Below are positions 35,070 to 45,600 of a DNA stretch of 49,751 bases, in pieces (within the stretch, counting starts at the first letter, position 1; every line of letters begins with the position of its first letter). The stretch lies in assembly GCA_013166835.1 (NCBI GenBank), contig JABLTI010000033.1, positions 1 to 49,751 on the forward strand, in the 5' to 3' direction. Source of the DNA: Promethearchaeati archaeon. GTDB taxonomy: Archaea > Asgardarchaeota > Heimdallarchaeia > JABLTI01. A program made the position numbers and the translations under genes. The notes beneath the pieces are model-generated. The model saw nothing but the letters and a program-made list of their open reading frames with translations. It did no database searches and was not told the DNA's origin.

Positions 35070-35651
35070 CTATATAGGTTTACATAAACACTTTTTCATT
35101 CGCAAATCAAAGAAATTAAAAGTGTTTGCTGGTTTTATTTGCCAAACTGTATCCGCTCCTCTGCCTGTACCACCTACAGCTAGAACATCTTTATTTATTG
35201 GAATTAGTCCTGCATCTGCAGCCATAAGTACAATTTCAGCACAAACCTTTGTTCCTTGTCCAAATGTGCGGTATACTTCAGCTATTAATTCTGCAATTTG
35301 CCATGTTCCATGTTTTCTACGAATTGCTCTGTCAACTCCTGCTAAAGCATGAGTTGTTGTTAAAACTGCTATATCCTTCTTTTTTAATAATTCAAGCAAT
35401 TCTTTGTCCATTTCATGTTCGCCCGGTTTCAGAAAACCGAAAACATGTGTTACAATAACAAGTTTATCTGTGTCAGTAAAGATGTCAAGGGCTTTTGCTG
35501 CTGTGGTTCCTTTTGAAGTTGCTATGACCACTTTAGGAATTTTATATTCTTCCGAGTATTCATATGCGAGCTTCAAAGCTTTTTCTGTATTTGCTTTTCC
35601 TTTTTCTTTAAAATAAACAATGGTATCAACTTCAGACATTTTTCTGACCAA
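35070..35651 (-). CDS. Pyruvate kinase alpha/beta (C-terminal) domain-like protein
   Basis: The 193-residue protein resembles the stand-alone C-terminal domain of pyruvate kinase found in many archaea (MTH1675-like). It has KVVIATSKGTTAAKALD (about 39-55), HVFGFLKPGEHEMD, THALAGVDRAIRRK and VLAVGGTGRGADTVWQIKPA. No catalytic pyruvate kinase barrel is attached, so it is unlikely to be an enzyme of that type. It may act as a nucleotide/effector-binding protein, which is inference. Met5 is an alternative start. Confidence 0.75.
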   Translation of the reverse strand: MVRKMSEVDTIVYFKEKGKANTEKALKLAYEYSEEYKIPKVVIATSKGTTAAKALDIFTDTDKLVIVTHVFGFLKPGEHEMDKELLELLKKKDIAVLTTTHALAGVDRAIRRKHGTWQIAELIAEVYRTFGQGTKVCAEIVLMAADAGLIPINKDVLAVGGTGRGADTVWQIKPANTFNFFDLRMKKCLCKPI

Positions 35652-35735
35652 CTTTCTCTTGATAATAATTGCTTGTAAATGTTGAATACTAAACAGAGTA
35701 AAAAAGAGTTTTCATAGAAGAAAATTAATTGAATT

Positions 35736-36200
35736 CTATAAATTATCTTGCAAATGAGTAACTTCTAGGTGGGAATTTTTCATAGCTATTTTTATCTGTT
35801 TTATAATCTCATTAATTGGTATATTATTAAAATAGAGGAGATGACTTTTGCAATTGCAATCTGATGACCCAAAGTTTTTGATAATTAATGATTTTTCTTG
35901 AAAGGTTCCTGTGATTTGATCAACTACCTTGCACTCAATTTTATGATCTGATAGTATTTCCCCATAAGCTATGATTTTCACAAAGTTATCATTTTACAGA
36001 TAATCTATGTGCCAAAAAATCTTCTTTTCTTGCTTGATATGACGAGTAATCCTTTTCTCCAAACCTCCAGGTCCAAAAGCTGATCCAACATAGATATAAT
36101 TACCTTGTTGAAACAACTTGCATCCTAGCGCACCAATTGTCAAACTGATATCTTGTTGTATAAATAAAAAAAGAAGATAGGTTCCCCTATTTTCAGACAA
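35736..36200 (-). pseudogene. GIY-YIG/DUF123 family gene interrupted by an in-frame TAA
   Basis: The reading frame starts at TTG 36200, four nt after a GGTGG ribosome site. It encodes RGTYLL and YIYVGSAFGPGGLEKR, the GIY and YIG parts of the DUF123 group of GIY-YIG proteins, and HIDYL. A TAA then stops it at 35994-35996. The same frame continues without a shift into NDNFVKIIAYGEI and on to IIKNFGSSDCNCKSHLLYF, which is the family's normal C-terminus. Joined, the length fits a full DUF123 protein. A single TTA-to-TAA change would explain it. It is either a young pseudogene, a sequencing error or two translated halves. Confidence 0.85.
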
Positions 36201-36235
36201 GTTTCCACCCTTTCTTAGATGTGTTAATCAATTGA

Positions 36236-37342
36236 TTATTTCCAGAGGAATCGAGGTACTTCATAGAGGAATTCGCAGCCATCTTTCCTAGCTACTACAT
36301 CATCTTCTATTCTCACACCAAATTCACCTTCAATGTAGATTCCCGGTTCAATAGTATGACACATTCCTTCCTTTAGGAGGAGTTTATTCCCATTCACCAT
36401 GTAGGGGGCTTCATGACCTTCAATTCCGATTCCATGACCTAATCTGTGTGTGAAATATTTGCCAAATCCCTCTTTTGTGATGACTTCACGGGCAGCTATG
36501 TCAACATCTTCACACTTTACTCCTTCCTTTGAAGCTTCGAATGCAGCTCTATTTGATCTGTAAACAATGTCATAGACTTTCTTGAATTTCTCACTTGGTT
36601 CTCCAATAACTGAAGTTATTGTAATATCACCCATGTAGCCTTTGTACCAAGGTCCTGCATCAATTAGCAAAACATCATTTTTCTCAATTGTTCGTCCAGT
36701 TGGAGAGCCATGAGGTAATGCAGAATTTGGTCCAGATTGAACAAGTCCAAAGGCAGGTCTCCCATACTTTGATAATTCTTCTGAAATTAGTTTAGATACA
36801 TCTGTTTCGGTCATGCCTGGAGTTACTTGTTCAAAAGTTTTGATAATGGCATCTGAAGCAATTTTTGTAGCTTCTTGCATTAATTTAATTTCCCCTTCTG
36901 ATTTTATTATCCGAGCAGCTTGCACTACTTTTGTAGCATTGACAAATTTCGCTTTGGGCAGATTTTTTTGTATTCTTAGAAACCAATCAAACCAGAGTTT
37001 ATTGTCAAGAGAAATTTGTTTATTTTCTAGATTAAGATCAGTTGCTATTTTCCCTAATAATTTGAACGGATCTTCATCTTCTTCCCACGATTGAATTGTT
37101 CCGAATTGTACTCCTTTTTTTATTCTGCTTTTTTCAAAACTGGGACAAATAAAAATTGGATCACTATCTTTTTGGAGAATTACACAAGTTAATCTCTCAC
37201 TCGCATGAGCCATTAATCCTGTTGCATAAAACAAATCAACACCTGGAAAAAGGATTAGCCCATCTGATCCTATGGAACCCATTAGTTCTTTTAATCTCTT
37301 TTGACGTTCTTCTAACATTTTTTTCATCTCAAAATATTGCAA
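36236..37342 (-). CDS. pepQ: Xaa-Pro aminopeptidase (M24B)
   Basis: The 368-residue protein has the creatinase-type N-domain and a pita-bread C-domain with all five metal ligands readable. They are the two Asp in LLIDAGPWYKGYMGDITIT, His in HRLGHGIGIEGHE, Glu in EPGIYI, and Glu in VRIEDDVV. Such enzymes release the N-terminal residue before proline or cleave Xaa-Pro dipeptides, usually with Mn or Co; length and motifs do not separate the two. It ends 35 nt before the DUF123 gene and may be cotranscribed with it. Confidence 0.88.
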   Translation of the reverse strand: MQYFEMKKMLEERQKRLKELMGSIGSDGLILFPGVDLFYATGLMAHASERLTCVILQKDSDPIFICPSFEKSRIKKGVQFGTIQSWEEDEDPFKLLGKIATDLNLENKQISLDNKLWFDWFLRIQKNLPKAKFVNATKVVQAARIIKSEGEIKLMQEATKIASDAIIKTFEQVTPGMTETDVSKLISEELSKYGRPAFGLVQSGPNSALPHGSPTGRTIEKNDVLLIDAGPWYKGYMGDITITSVIGEPSEKFKKVYDIVYRSNRAAFEASKEGVKCEDVDIAAREVITKEGFGKYFTHRLGHGIGIEGHEAPYMVNGNKLLLKEGMCHTIEPGIYIEGEFGVRIEDDVVARKDGCEFLYEVPRFLWK

Positions 37343-37397
37343 GAACTACAATGACCTATTCTTAATTAAAGTTACTTTCAATTTAAGCCACGTAGAT

Positions 37398-38324
37398 TTA
37401 AGAAATAGAGTTGATTGCTTCTTCTAAAGCTCTAATAAAATTTGGTGATAATTCGTTTTGCTCATTTATAGCATTCTTAAAAGTAAATCCAGAGCGATGC
37501 TTATGTCCTCCTCCACCAAATTTTGCTGCGATTGCAGCAACATCACAATTATCACTTCTTAAACCAATTCTGAAATTTGTCGTGTCAATTGCTACAAGTA
37601 TATCTTCCTTACAGATTTCTGATAGATGTTTTGTGACTTTACCTCGAGGTAGTAAAGCTGATTCGGCAATGGCAATTGTCTTTCCTGAAAGATTTAACAC
37701 TTTCAAGGTATCACGAATTCTATCTCTCTCAGCTTCAAATATTTTGTATGCTTCTAAATACTCTTGAAAAAATTCTTTATCCTCAAATTTACCATCAATG
37801 AACAAATCTCTTATTCTTACTAAATCTTTCATTGACATTCTATGGAAATCAATAAGCGTATAGAAAATAGTAGTAAGTCGGTCATGAATATCGTAATCAC
37901 CGTTGTGACCTATTTCAGCGATCTTTTTTGATATCTCATCATTAGGCATGAAACGTCTTTGAACTAAGATTGATGCAGAAACTTCTGTATCATGAATGAA
38001 TTCATCCATTACCTCGAGTAATAATCCTTTGATTTCTTCAGATGCATTATGATGATCTATCCAAATTTTACGAGCCTTTAACTTCCTTAAAGGTTCGATT
38101 ATTTTCTGTATTATTCTACTGTTTACCCCGATATCGCTAATGATTAACACATTAGGTTTTTCGGCAATGGCTTTTTCAAAAACCTCTTCAAAATTATAAT
38201 AATCAGCTAAAAATCCAATTGGTTCTATCTTTAACTCCCGAAAGTATCTAAAGATAATTGCTTGTGCACCTATACCATCTGGATCGATTTGATGAGATAT
38301 TGAAACAACCTTAATTTTTGCCAT
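37398..38324 (-). CDS. DHH-family phosphoesterase
   Basis: The 308-residue protein has the DHH catalytic set: HQIDPDG (11-17), ISDIG with D64, and the DHH triad in WIDHHNAS (90-92). The C-terminal DHHA1 substrate loop is FGGGGHKHRSGF (about 269-280). Relatives hydrolyse short oligoribonucleotides (NrnA-like), pAp or cyclic dinucleotide products; the archaeal enzyme's substrate cannot be fixed. It is divergent from the aIF6 cluster. Confidence 0.85.
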   Translation of the reverse strand: MAKIKVVSISHQIDPDGIGAQAIIFRYFRELKIEPIGFLADYYNFEEVFEKAIAEKPNVLIISDIGVNSRIIQKIIEPLRKLKARKIWIDHHNASEEIKGLLLEVMDEFIHDTEVSASILVQRRFMPNDEISKKIAEIGHNGDYDIHDRLTTIFYTLIDFHRMSMKDLVRIRDLFIDGKFEDKEFFQEYLEAYKIFEAERDRIRDTLKVLNLSGKTIAIAESALLPRGKVTKHLSEICKEDILVAIDTTNFRIGLRSDNCDVAAIAAKFGGGGHKHRSGFTFKNAINEQNELSPNFIRALEEAINSIS

Positions 38325-38420
38325 AGTAATAATTGAAAAATTTCACTCTTTTTAATTTTCTCTATTCGTAAAAAAATAAAATTCCGTGTCTCAAGAACAA
38401 TACTCGTTCTTTAACAATAA

Positions 38421-38428
38421 TTTAAATA
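38421..38428 (+). promoter_or_regulatory. TATA box of the eif6 - rpl18a - pfdA - ftsY cluster
   Basis: TTTAAATA lies about 105 nt before the eif6 start. Transcription from about 25 nt downstream would leave an ~80-nt leader, unlike the leaderless genes nearby. No convincing riboswitch fold was seen in the leader. Confidence 0.45.
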
Positions 38429-38533
38429 GGTAATTCTAGTCGAGGCGAATTAACAAAAGCTGCAAATAGTTGAAGAAATCTATGATTCTCTAACAGATTT
38501 CCAACACAAACAGCCTTTAATGGTGTGTTTAAG

Positions 38534-39208
38534 ATGAATATTATTAGAACTAGTGTAATGGGTTTGAGTTCACTAGGAGCATTTGGTGTAGCAACAGAAA
38601 AATTTGCCATTATTTCAGAAATGTGGACAAATAAAGCAGTTGAAGCTATTACTAAAGCTCTTGAAGTACCAATCACTAAACTCAACATCGGTGATACTTC
38701 TCTAGTTGGTATTCTAACTGCAGCAAACTCAAATGGAATTTTACTTCCTCATATTTTCTCTCAAAGAGAAATGGAGAAACTGGAAGAAACTTATGGTGAT
38801 TCCATAAACATTGGAGTCGTTGACAGCAAAATCACTTGCTTAGGCAATTGCATTGTAACTAACGATAACGGTGCTATTATCCATGAGAATTTTGAACCAA
38901 AAGCTGTCTCAGTAATTAAGGATATTCTTGATGTTGAAGTAGAAAAAGGTAATATCATAAAATCTAATCTAGTCGGATCCCATGCCTTAGCGACTAATAA
39001 AGGACTTTTAGTTCATCCTCTTACTACTGAAATGGAAATAACTTGGTTAAGTGAAAGACTAGGTGTTCCTGTAAATGTAGGAACAATAAATCGTGGTGTA
39101 CCTTATGTTAGTGTTGGTTGTTTTGCTAATACAAAAGGAGCAATTGCTGGTAAAGAGACAACTGGTCCGGAATTACAAAGGCTCTATCAAACGCTCAGAG
39201 GAATGTAA
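38534..39208 (+). CDS. eif6: Translation initiation factor 6 (aIF6)
   Basis: The 224-residue product matches aIF6 in length and in its five similar repeats, for example GVATEKFAIISE, GILTAANSNGILLPH and GNCIVTNDNGAIIHENF. aIF6 binds the large ribosomal subunit and stops premature joining with the small one. The ATG at 38534 is preceded eight nt upstream by GGTG; a GTG at 38525 falls in that ribosome site and would add MFK. It heads the archaeal cluster eif6 - rpl18a - pfdA - ftsY. Confidence 0.95.
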   Translation: MNIIRTSVMGLSSLGAFGVATEKFAIISEMWTNKAVEAITKALEVPITKLNIGDTSLVGILTAANSNGILLPHIFSQREMEKLEETYGDSINIGVVDSKITCLGNCIVTNDNGAIIHENFEPKAVSVIKDILDVEVEKGNIIKSNLVGSHALATNKGLLVHPLTTEMEITWLSERLGVPVNVGTINRGVPYVSVGCFANTKGAIAGKETTGPELQRLYQTLRGM

Positions 39209-39288
39209 AAGCATTAATCATTATATCCAAAAATAATAAAAACCCAAGCAAATCTGTTCAAGCAGTTCAATATAAGAGAGTTGTTACA

Positions 39289-39549
39289 ATGTCAAAAGAT
39301 GTCCAAGTTAAAAATTTCAGAATAACTTTCTTGAGAAAACCACTGAAGAATAAAATCAAATACGAAGTTGATGTTCGAGCTCTCACAAAAGAAGATGCTC
39401 TTCATCAAGCTTACTCAAGAATTGGCAGCAAACATAAAGCTCCACGACAATTATTGCAAGTGAAATCAATAAAAGAAATTTCTGCACATGATATTAAGAA
39501 TAATATCCTTAAAGAAATTGCCACAGATGATGATGTGAAAATTCATTAA
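39289..39549 (+). CDS. rpl18a: Ribosomal protein eL20 (L18Ae/LX)
   Basis: The 86-residue basic protein begins VKNFRITFLRK and contains EDALHQAYSRIGSKHK, both typical of archaeal LX/L18Ae, a protein of the large ribosomal subunit. It follows eif6 at 80 nt and precedes pfdA at 66 nt, the standard archaeal order. A slightly extended acidic C-terminus (DDDVKIH) is the only variation seen. Confidence 0.92.
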   Translation: MSKDVQVKNFRITFLRKPLKNKIKYEVDVRALTKEDALHQAYSRIGSKHKAPRQLLQVKSIKEISAHDIKNNILKEIATDDDVKIH

Positions 39550-39615
39550 ACGTATTAATAAAAGTCAATCATACATCTGTTATGACCAATTTAGAATAGC
39601 AATGTGGTGAAGTAT

Positions 39616-40080
39616 ATGAGTGAAGATCAATTAAGAAAGGAATTCCAACAAATTAGTAATGAAATTCAAAGATATGATGAGTACGGCAAACAGCTTCAAG
39701 TACAAATTGAAACTTTGCAAAACTACTTGGTAGACCTTAATAGATCTAAATCAACCCTAACAGGTTTAAAAGACGAAAAAAATATTGATGAAACCCTCAT
39801 CCAAGTGGGTTCAGGAATCATGATGAGAGTCAAACCTCTAGACGTTGAAAAGGTCCTTTATAGTGTTGGTGCTGGAGTTGTAGTTAAGAAACCAATTGAT
39901 GCAGCTGTTAAAGGTGTTGAAGAAAGAATCGATGAAGTTGAAAAAGAAAGATTAGCATTAGCAGATCAATTAAACAGGATTATCGAGAGTATTGGAAACC
40001 TTGAACGCAAAGCTCAGTCAATTTATAGACAATTACAAGGACCATCTCAACCCCAATATGATCCAAGTCTTGTTAGTTAA
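39616..40080 (+). CDS. pfdA: Prefoldin subunit alpha
   Basis: The 154-residue protein has the prefoldin alpha pattern. A long N-terminal helix (EDQLRKEFQQISNEIQRYDE) is followed by two beta hairpins (ETLIQVGSGIMMRVKPL, VEKVLYSVGAGVVVKKP) and a second long helix (about 104-145). Two alpha and four beta subunits form the hexamer that hands unfolded proteins to the thermosome. The ATG at 39616 follows GGTGA by five nt; upstream GTG codons fall in the ribosome site. It sits in the conserved cluster between rpl18a and ftsY. Confidence 0.92.
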   Translation: MSEDQLRKEFQQISNEIQRYDEYGKQLQVQIETLQNYLVDLNRSKSTLTGLKDEKNIDETLIQVGSGIMMRVKPLDVEKVLYSVGAGVVVKKPIDAAVKGVEERIDEVEKERLALADQLNRIIESIGNLERKAQSIYRQLQGPSQPQYDPSLVS

Positions 40081-40207
40081 TCTTGCAGTATTAACGATTA
40101 TATTATTTCTTTTACTACTATTCCATTGAAATGGAATAAGAACAACAATATATTTGAATAACACCAATAGACAGCTAAGAACTGAACTAAGAAGGAGCTA
40201 AGGAATC

Positions 40208-41122
40208 TTGTTTAAAAAATTAAAATCTGGTATAGGATCTGCAGTAGAAAAGCTCACTCAAAAGGAATTAACTGAAAAAAATCTTGAGAAGCCATTATAC
40301 GACCTACAATTAGCATTAATTGGAAATAATGTTGCAGTTCCTATTGCTGAAAAAATTACCAAAGAAGTTGAACAAGCATTAGCTACTACTAAAGTTGGGA
40401 GATTAACTTCTAGGAAGAAAATTACTTATGATGCTTTAAGAAAAGCAATAATTGATATTTTAGAATCTCCGGAAGAAGAAATTGATTTATTGGGAATGAT
40501 CAAAGGGAATAAGAAAAATGGGGTAACAACTGTACTTGCGATTTTTGGTCCAAATGGAGCAGGAAAAACAACCACTATCGCTAAACTAACCCAACTTCTA
40601 ATAGACAACAATTTAACAGTAGTGATAGGTGCTGGGGATACATTTCGAGCAGGAGCTATTGATCAAATTAGTAAGCATTGCGATAAATTAGGTGTGCGAA
40701 TAATCAAACAAGATTATGGTTCAGATCCAGCAGCAGTAATCTATGATACAATTCAACATGCTAAAGCAAAAGGCATTGATGTAGTAATTGCTGATACTGC
40801 TGGAAGATTACAAACTAACAAAAATCTCATGCGTGAACTTGAAAAAATCGTGAGAGTAGCAGAACCAGATTTGAATATTTTTGTAGCAGATGCCCTCACA
40901 GGAAATGATGCTGCTTATCAAGCAGAGGAATATGATCGAATGGTAGGAATTGATGCCATTATTTTAACGAAGGTAGATGCAGACCCGAAGGGAGGGGCTG
41001 CTTTATCAGTTGTTTATGCAGCTAAGGCTCCAATCATTTACATTGGTGTTGGTCAGAAATATTCTGATTTTAAACCATTTGATTCCGCATGGTTCGCTGA
41101 AGCGATTATACCTGAAAAATAG
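40208..41122 (+). CDS. ftsY: Signal recognition particle receptor FtsY
   Basis: The 304-residue GTPase has an N domain (about 1-85) and a G domain with GPNGAGKTTT (114-123), DTAGRLQTN and TKVDADPKGGA. A C-terminal DSAWF amphipathic segment ends it. FtsY docks ribosome-SRP complexes at the membrane. The acidic A domain of many bacterial FtsY proteins is missing, as is normal in archaea; the basic N-terminal helix probably binds the membrane. TTG 40208 is accepted because AAGGAG lies 9-14 nt upstream. The next gene begins 22 nt after it. Confidence 0.95.
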   Translation: MFKKLKSGIGSAVEKLTQKELTEKNLEKPLYDLQLALIGNNVAVPIAEKITKEVEQALATTKVGRLTSRKKITYDALRKAIIDILESPEEEIDLLGMIKGNKKNGVTTVLAIFGPNGAGKTTTIAKLTQLLIDNNLTVVIGAGDTFRAGAIDQISKHCDKLGVRIIKQDYGSDPAAVIYDTIQHAKAKGIDVVIADTAGRLQTNKNLMRELEKIVRVAEPDLNIFVADALTGNDAAYQAEEYDRMVGIDAIILTKVDADPKGGAALSVVYAAKAPIIYIGVGQKYSDFKPFDSAWFAEAIIPEK

Positions 41123-41144
41123 AAATAAATTAGGAATGAAAAAA

Positions 41145-41342
41145 ATGCCAGTAATAACTGTTGAAGGACCACCAAGAAGTGTGGAACAAAAGAAAGAATT
41201 AGTAAAACTACTTACAGATGCATTAAAGAAAGCATATGGATATTCTGAGGATTTTGCCCATATTGTTGTTGTAATAAAGGAAAATCCCCCAGAGAATATT
41301 GGTTCTAATGGTAAATTATTATCAGAGATGAAGGAATCTTGA
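41145..41342 (+). CDS. 4-oxalocrotonate tautomerase family protein
   Basis: Starting at ATG 41145 gives 65 residues beginning MPVITVEGPP. After loss of Met this leaves the N-terminal proline that acts as the general base in 4-OT enzymes. A start nine nt upstream (MKKMP) would bury the proline, so the shorter form is preferred. The second-strand pattern FAHIVVVIKENPPENIG fits the family. Natural substrates of archaeal copies are unknown. It follows ftsY at 22 nt and is probably on the same transcript. Confidence 0.85.
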   Translation: MPVITVEGPPRSVEQKKELVKLLTDALKKAYGYSEDFAHIVVVIKENPPENIGSNGKLLSEMKES

Positions 41343-41348
41343 AGGATT

Positions 41349-42308
41349 TCATTTCTCTGATTTCCACGTATAACTAATCTGAGTCCAATCTTTCACATAG
41401 CCTTCTGACAAGTAAAGGTTCATTGCAGGAATATTTTTTAAATTGACATTCAAACTTGAACTCTTGTAGCCTTCATGGGTCAGTGTTGATTTTATGTGAT
41501 GTATAATTTTCCTTCCGATTCCTTTACATCTGTAGCTGGAGTGAACACCCATAATCCATAATTGACCATTTTTCTCACCATGTGATTCACGAACTATGGA
41601 AAATGCAATGAGTTTGTTATTAGATAAAACTCCTATTGAAGCAGGTTCAATTATGGGAAAATTATCTGCTAAAATTACGTCTTTAAAATAATCGAACATT
41701 TCATCATCAGTCTTATCAGATAACCATAAATCTTTAGATTCTCTAAAAGTCTCGAGAAAACACTGATAGAATTTACTCGAATCTATTTGACTGATTGGAA
41801 TTACTTCAAAGTTTTCAAAGCGTTCAGTAACCTTAGTTTTTTGTGCTAGTTCTTGTCTCATATGACAATTTCGATCAATCAATGACATCCCAATTGCTTG
41901 ATAATCTACTTTCTTCTTGTCTTCATATTCCTTGAAACTTAGTTCAACTCGTGTTAATCCTTTTGATATTCCATATTCAATAGCTTTTGTTACCAGGTTT
42001 TTAGATATTGAAAGATTATTTCTATATTCTTCCAAAATTATTGGATGACCATTTAAAGCCCAAGGATTTATTTCAGCCTCAGTTGCAGTCATTTGTACAA
42101 AGAAAACCCAACCTATGATTTTCTTATTTACTTTTGCAATTATAGCAGTAGGGGAATATTTCAAATCTAAATTTTTAAACCAATTCACTAATCGATCCAC
42201 TTGAAGACTAGGTCTTTCTTTTTTCCAAATGGAAATTGTGAATTCCGCTAATTCCTGAAGAAGTTCTTCAACCCATTCTTGTATTGTTATGTTGACAGTT
42301 TCAGCCAT
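41349..42308 (-). CDS. GNAT-family acetyltransferase (two-domain)
   Basis: The 319-residue protein has a degenerate first half with IIGWVFFVQMTATEAEINPWAL and a complete GNAT domain in the second half. The acetyl-CoA block is GVHSSYRCKGIGRKIIHH (about 258-275), followed by NVNLKNIPAMNLYLSEGYV. This is the reverse of the protein at 24659, where the first half carries the CoA block. It converges with the 4-OT gene (6-nt gap). The 300-nt stretch after its start contains no gene or strong signal I can support. Confidence 0.8.
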   Translation of the reverse strand: MAETVNITIQEWVEELLQELAEFTISIWKKERPSLQVDRLVNWFKNLDLKYSPTAIIAKVNKKIIGWVFFVQMTATEAEINPWALNGHPIILEEYRNNLSISKNLVTKAIEYGISKGLTRVELSFKEYEDKKKVDYQAIGMSLIDRNCHMRQELAQKTKVTERFENFEVIPISQIDSSKFYQCFLETFRESKDLWLSDKTDDEMFDYFKDVILADNFPIIEPASIGVLSNNKLIAFSIVRESHGEKNGQLWIMGVHSSYRCKGIGRKIIHHIKSTLTHEGYKSSSLNVNLKNIPAMNLYLSEGYVKDWTQISYTWKSEK

Positions 42309-42608
42309 ATTATCAATCCTCCAAAAGGAAGTACAGAAGGTAGTGAGTTAATTGTAAAGGGCATGTGAATTATTGTGTTTTACAAAGAAAATCATCCATT
42401 AGGATTACACCAATTAACTATCTACAAAATGAAATTCAAAAGATATTTCTTTCGGAGATAGTCACAAGATGATTGTTTTTGTTGCAAGAACGAATTCGGG
42501 AAACTACACTTAACATAAACACCTTCAACTTACCTCCAGATTTTGTAAGAAAAAAATAAAGAGATGATACTAATAAATCTATTCGTAAAACATCGAATTC
42601 ATTAAAAC

Positions 42609-45600
42609 CTATTCTTGATTTTCAGCTTCTTGGTTTTCATGATTGATCATGAAAGCATCACTTTTCTTTTTGCGCCAGCGTATACCTTCACGTACCCATT
42701 TCACCTCATCTTCTCGAGATAATTTAGAGAGGAAAAATGGAGCAATGTAGTAAACGAGTATACAACTTATTATTGAACCAAAAATAATGAGGATATAACG
42801 TATAATGATATTATTCTTGTTATCAGTAGGATCCAAAGGATCGGTTTCGTCAAGTAATTCTTGACCATCGTCAATACCATCAGAATCACTATCAGCAAGT
42901 AGAGGATTAGTGCCTAAAATGATTTCATCACCATCGTTAACACGATCATCGTCTGTATCTGGATCATGAGGGAGAGTATTATAAACGAATAATTCATTAT
43001 AATCAGAAATTCCGTCTTGATCCGTGTCTGCTATATTAGCAAGAGTATAATAGATAGCAATCTCCTCAAAATCTGTGAGCCCATCCAAATCAGTGTCATT
43101 TACTAAAGGATTTGCTTTATGGAGAAACTCTTCAACATTAGAAATGCCATCATTATCAGCATCTAATGCAGAATCATCTATTACTGGATCAAAACCATAA
43201 AGCCATTCGAAATAATCATCCATTCCATCAAAATCTGTGTCGATTAAAGTGGGATCAGAGCCATAGTCCAATTCTACATTGTCATCTACAAGGTCTTCAT
43301 CTGTATCTTTTTTAGCTGGATGAGTGTTATAAATGTAAACCTCATCCCCATCAGAGAGACTATCTCCATCGGAATCAACTATATGAGGATCAGAACCATA
43401 GACATGAATTTCAAGATAATCATTCAAATCATCATAATCAGTATCAGGATTTGTGGCATTGGTATGTAATACTATGATTTCATCATAGTCGCTTAAACCT
43501 TCTCCATCGGTGTCATACAAGATGGGGTTTGATCCATAAACAAGCTCTTCATTATCCCAGAGTTTATCTCCATCCGTATCGGTATTTTTAGGATCAGTCC
43601 ACAGTAAGAACTCTTCGTAATTGGTCAGCGTATCACCGTCGAGATCTATGAGGGCATCTGAAGCATTAAGAGGATCTAGATGCATATAGTATTCATACCC
43701 ATCTGACATCAAATCATCATCTGTATCATTATCAAGAGGATTGCAATTAATTGTTATATCAGTTTTGTCAGATAGTAAATCACCATCCGTATCCCATAAT
43801 GTTGGATTAGTAAAAACAAAGCCTGTTGCATTAGCTGCAGGATTAGCAGGAGCATATATTCCATAAACTTCCACCCCATCCATATAACCATCTTTGTCTG
43901 TGTCAAATACTGCGGGGTTTGTTCCCCACACCATCACTTCCTGGTAATCATCAAGGCCATCGCCCTCGTAATCAACTTGTCCGGGATGCAGATTCCATTG
44001 GTATTCATAAAGGTTGATTAATCCTTCTCCATCTGGATCTAAGGCGGAATCATTAACATTAATATCTAAATAATCCCGATAGAGATATTCATACGCATCA
44101 GACATTGTATCATTATCCGAATCCCCTGAATTTGGATCAGAACTTAAATCATTGATCTCTAAACCATCGTCTAACGTATCCCCATCCGTATCAGTATTCA
44201 TTGGATTTGTTAGATGTATAATAACCTCATCATAATCACTCACAAAGTCATCATCAGAATCATTATCGTTTGGATATGTGTTTGCTAGGAACTCATCAAT
44301 GTTCAATAAAGAATCGTTGTCTAGATCCCCTAGGGAATCATCTGAATATGGATCTAATCCATAATGAAATTCATATCCATCCAACATTCCATCTGCATCC
44401 TCATCAGGATTGAACGGATCAAAACCATTGGCAATTTCCTCTCCATCTAGCATTTGGTCATCATCGGTGTCAGGATCAAATGGATCGGTACCATATATTC
44501 CTCTTTCTTCATAATTCATTAATCCATCTTCATCAGCATCATTCCATCCTTTTCGATAGTAAATTGTTCTAACATTATCTACTTGATCCACCCAAGCCAT
44601 ATGGATATTCCCATCTGAATCTACAGTTAAATCAGGATATTGTGAATAACCATGAACTGGATTCAGTAATACGTCGCCAGACCAAGCATTAGTTGTTGGA
44701 GAAAAAGTCTTCATATACAATCCTGCAGTAGTTCCTCCAATGTATTGAACCCAATTCCAGAGTAGAATCATTCTACCAAAACTATCAACTACACCAGTTA
44801 TGTGACAATTTTGAGCTGCTTTCGTGGAAACTGCTATTAGATCCGTTGCATCTCCAGAGGTAAGTTTTTGATACATAATGGAATATTCATCTTCACCAGT
44901 AGGAACATTGTATATCAAGTGAAGGCTTCCATCTTCTGAACTAAATATACTTGGTTTAGGAACATAATATATATTTGAGGGGATTTCAAATATTTGGCGG
45001 AATCCCGTCCAAGTGAATGGTGCTGTTGCATTCTCTTTCCAATACAAATCATATTGGATAAAGTATAATCGCTCGTAGTAGTTTATCCGATAAGAGTATA
45101 CACTTCCTTGGTAGAAAAATGATCTTTCTTGTCCCCCAACATTTGCTATATGAAAGTTATAATTAGAAGTAGATAAAGAATAAGAATAAGACTCATCAAA
45201 AGCTTGACTACTCCAGGTATTGGATTCTTCATTATATTTTGAATAAAAGAAGTCAATATCATATAGACTTGTGGAAGCAACATAGACAACCTTTGGCTTA
45301 CTCTCATTAGTAAGTTGTAATCGAGGATTTTCACCGTAACCTACAATCGAGGGAGTATTCCAAGTTTCGTTCTCATACATTCGATATTTTATGCTTGCAT
45401 CATGAAGCCAAACTAAATGTATGCGACCTTCTGGATCGGTTTTTACATCCATTAAACCAAAGTATTCACTTGCGGTATCACCAATTATGACCCTATCACT
45501 CCATACACCTGTCAGATTATTTTTCACATTATGAAATAGTACCCACTCATCATTATATCGTCCAGACCAAAACACATGAACATTTTCTTCTTTGTCAAGT

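Noticed and set aside
35994-35996. Recoding (stop readthrough as an amino acid) at the DUF123 TAA
   Set aside because: Known archaeal recoding uses TAG for pyrrolysine or TGA for selenocysteine, not TAA, and no special downstream element is visible. A nonsense mutation is simpler.
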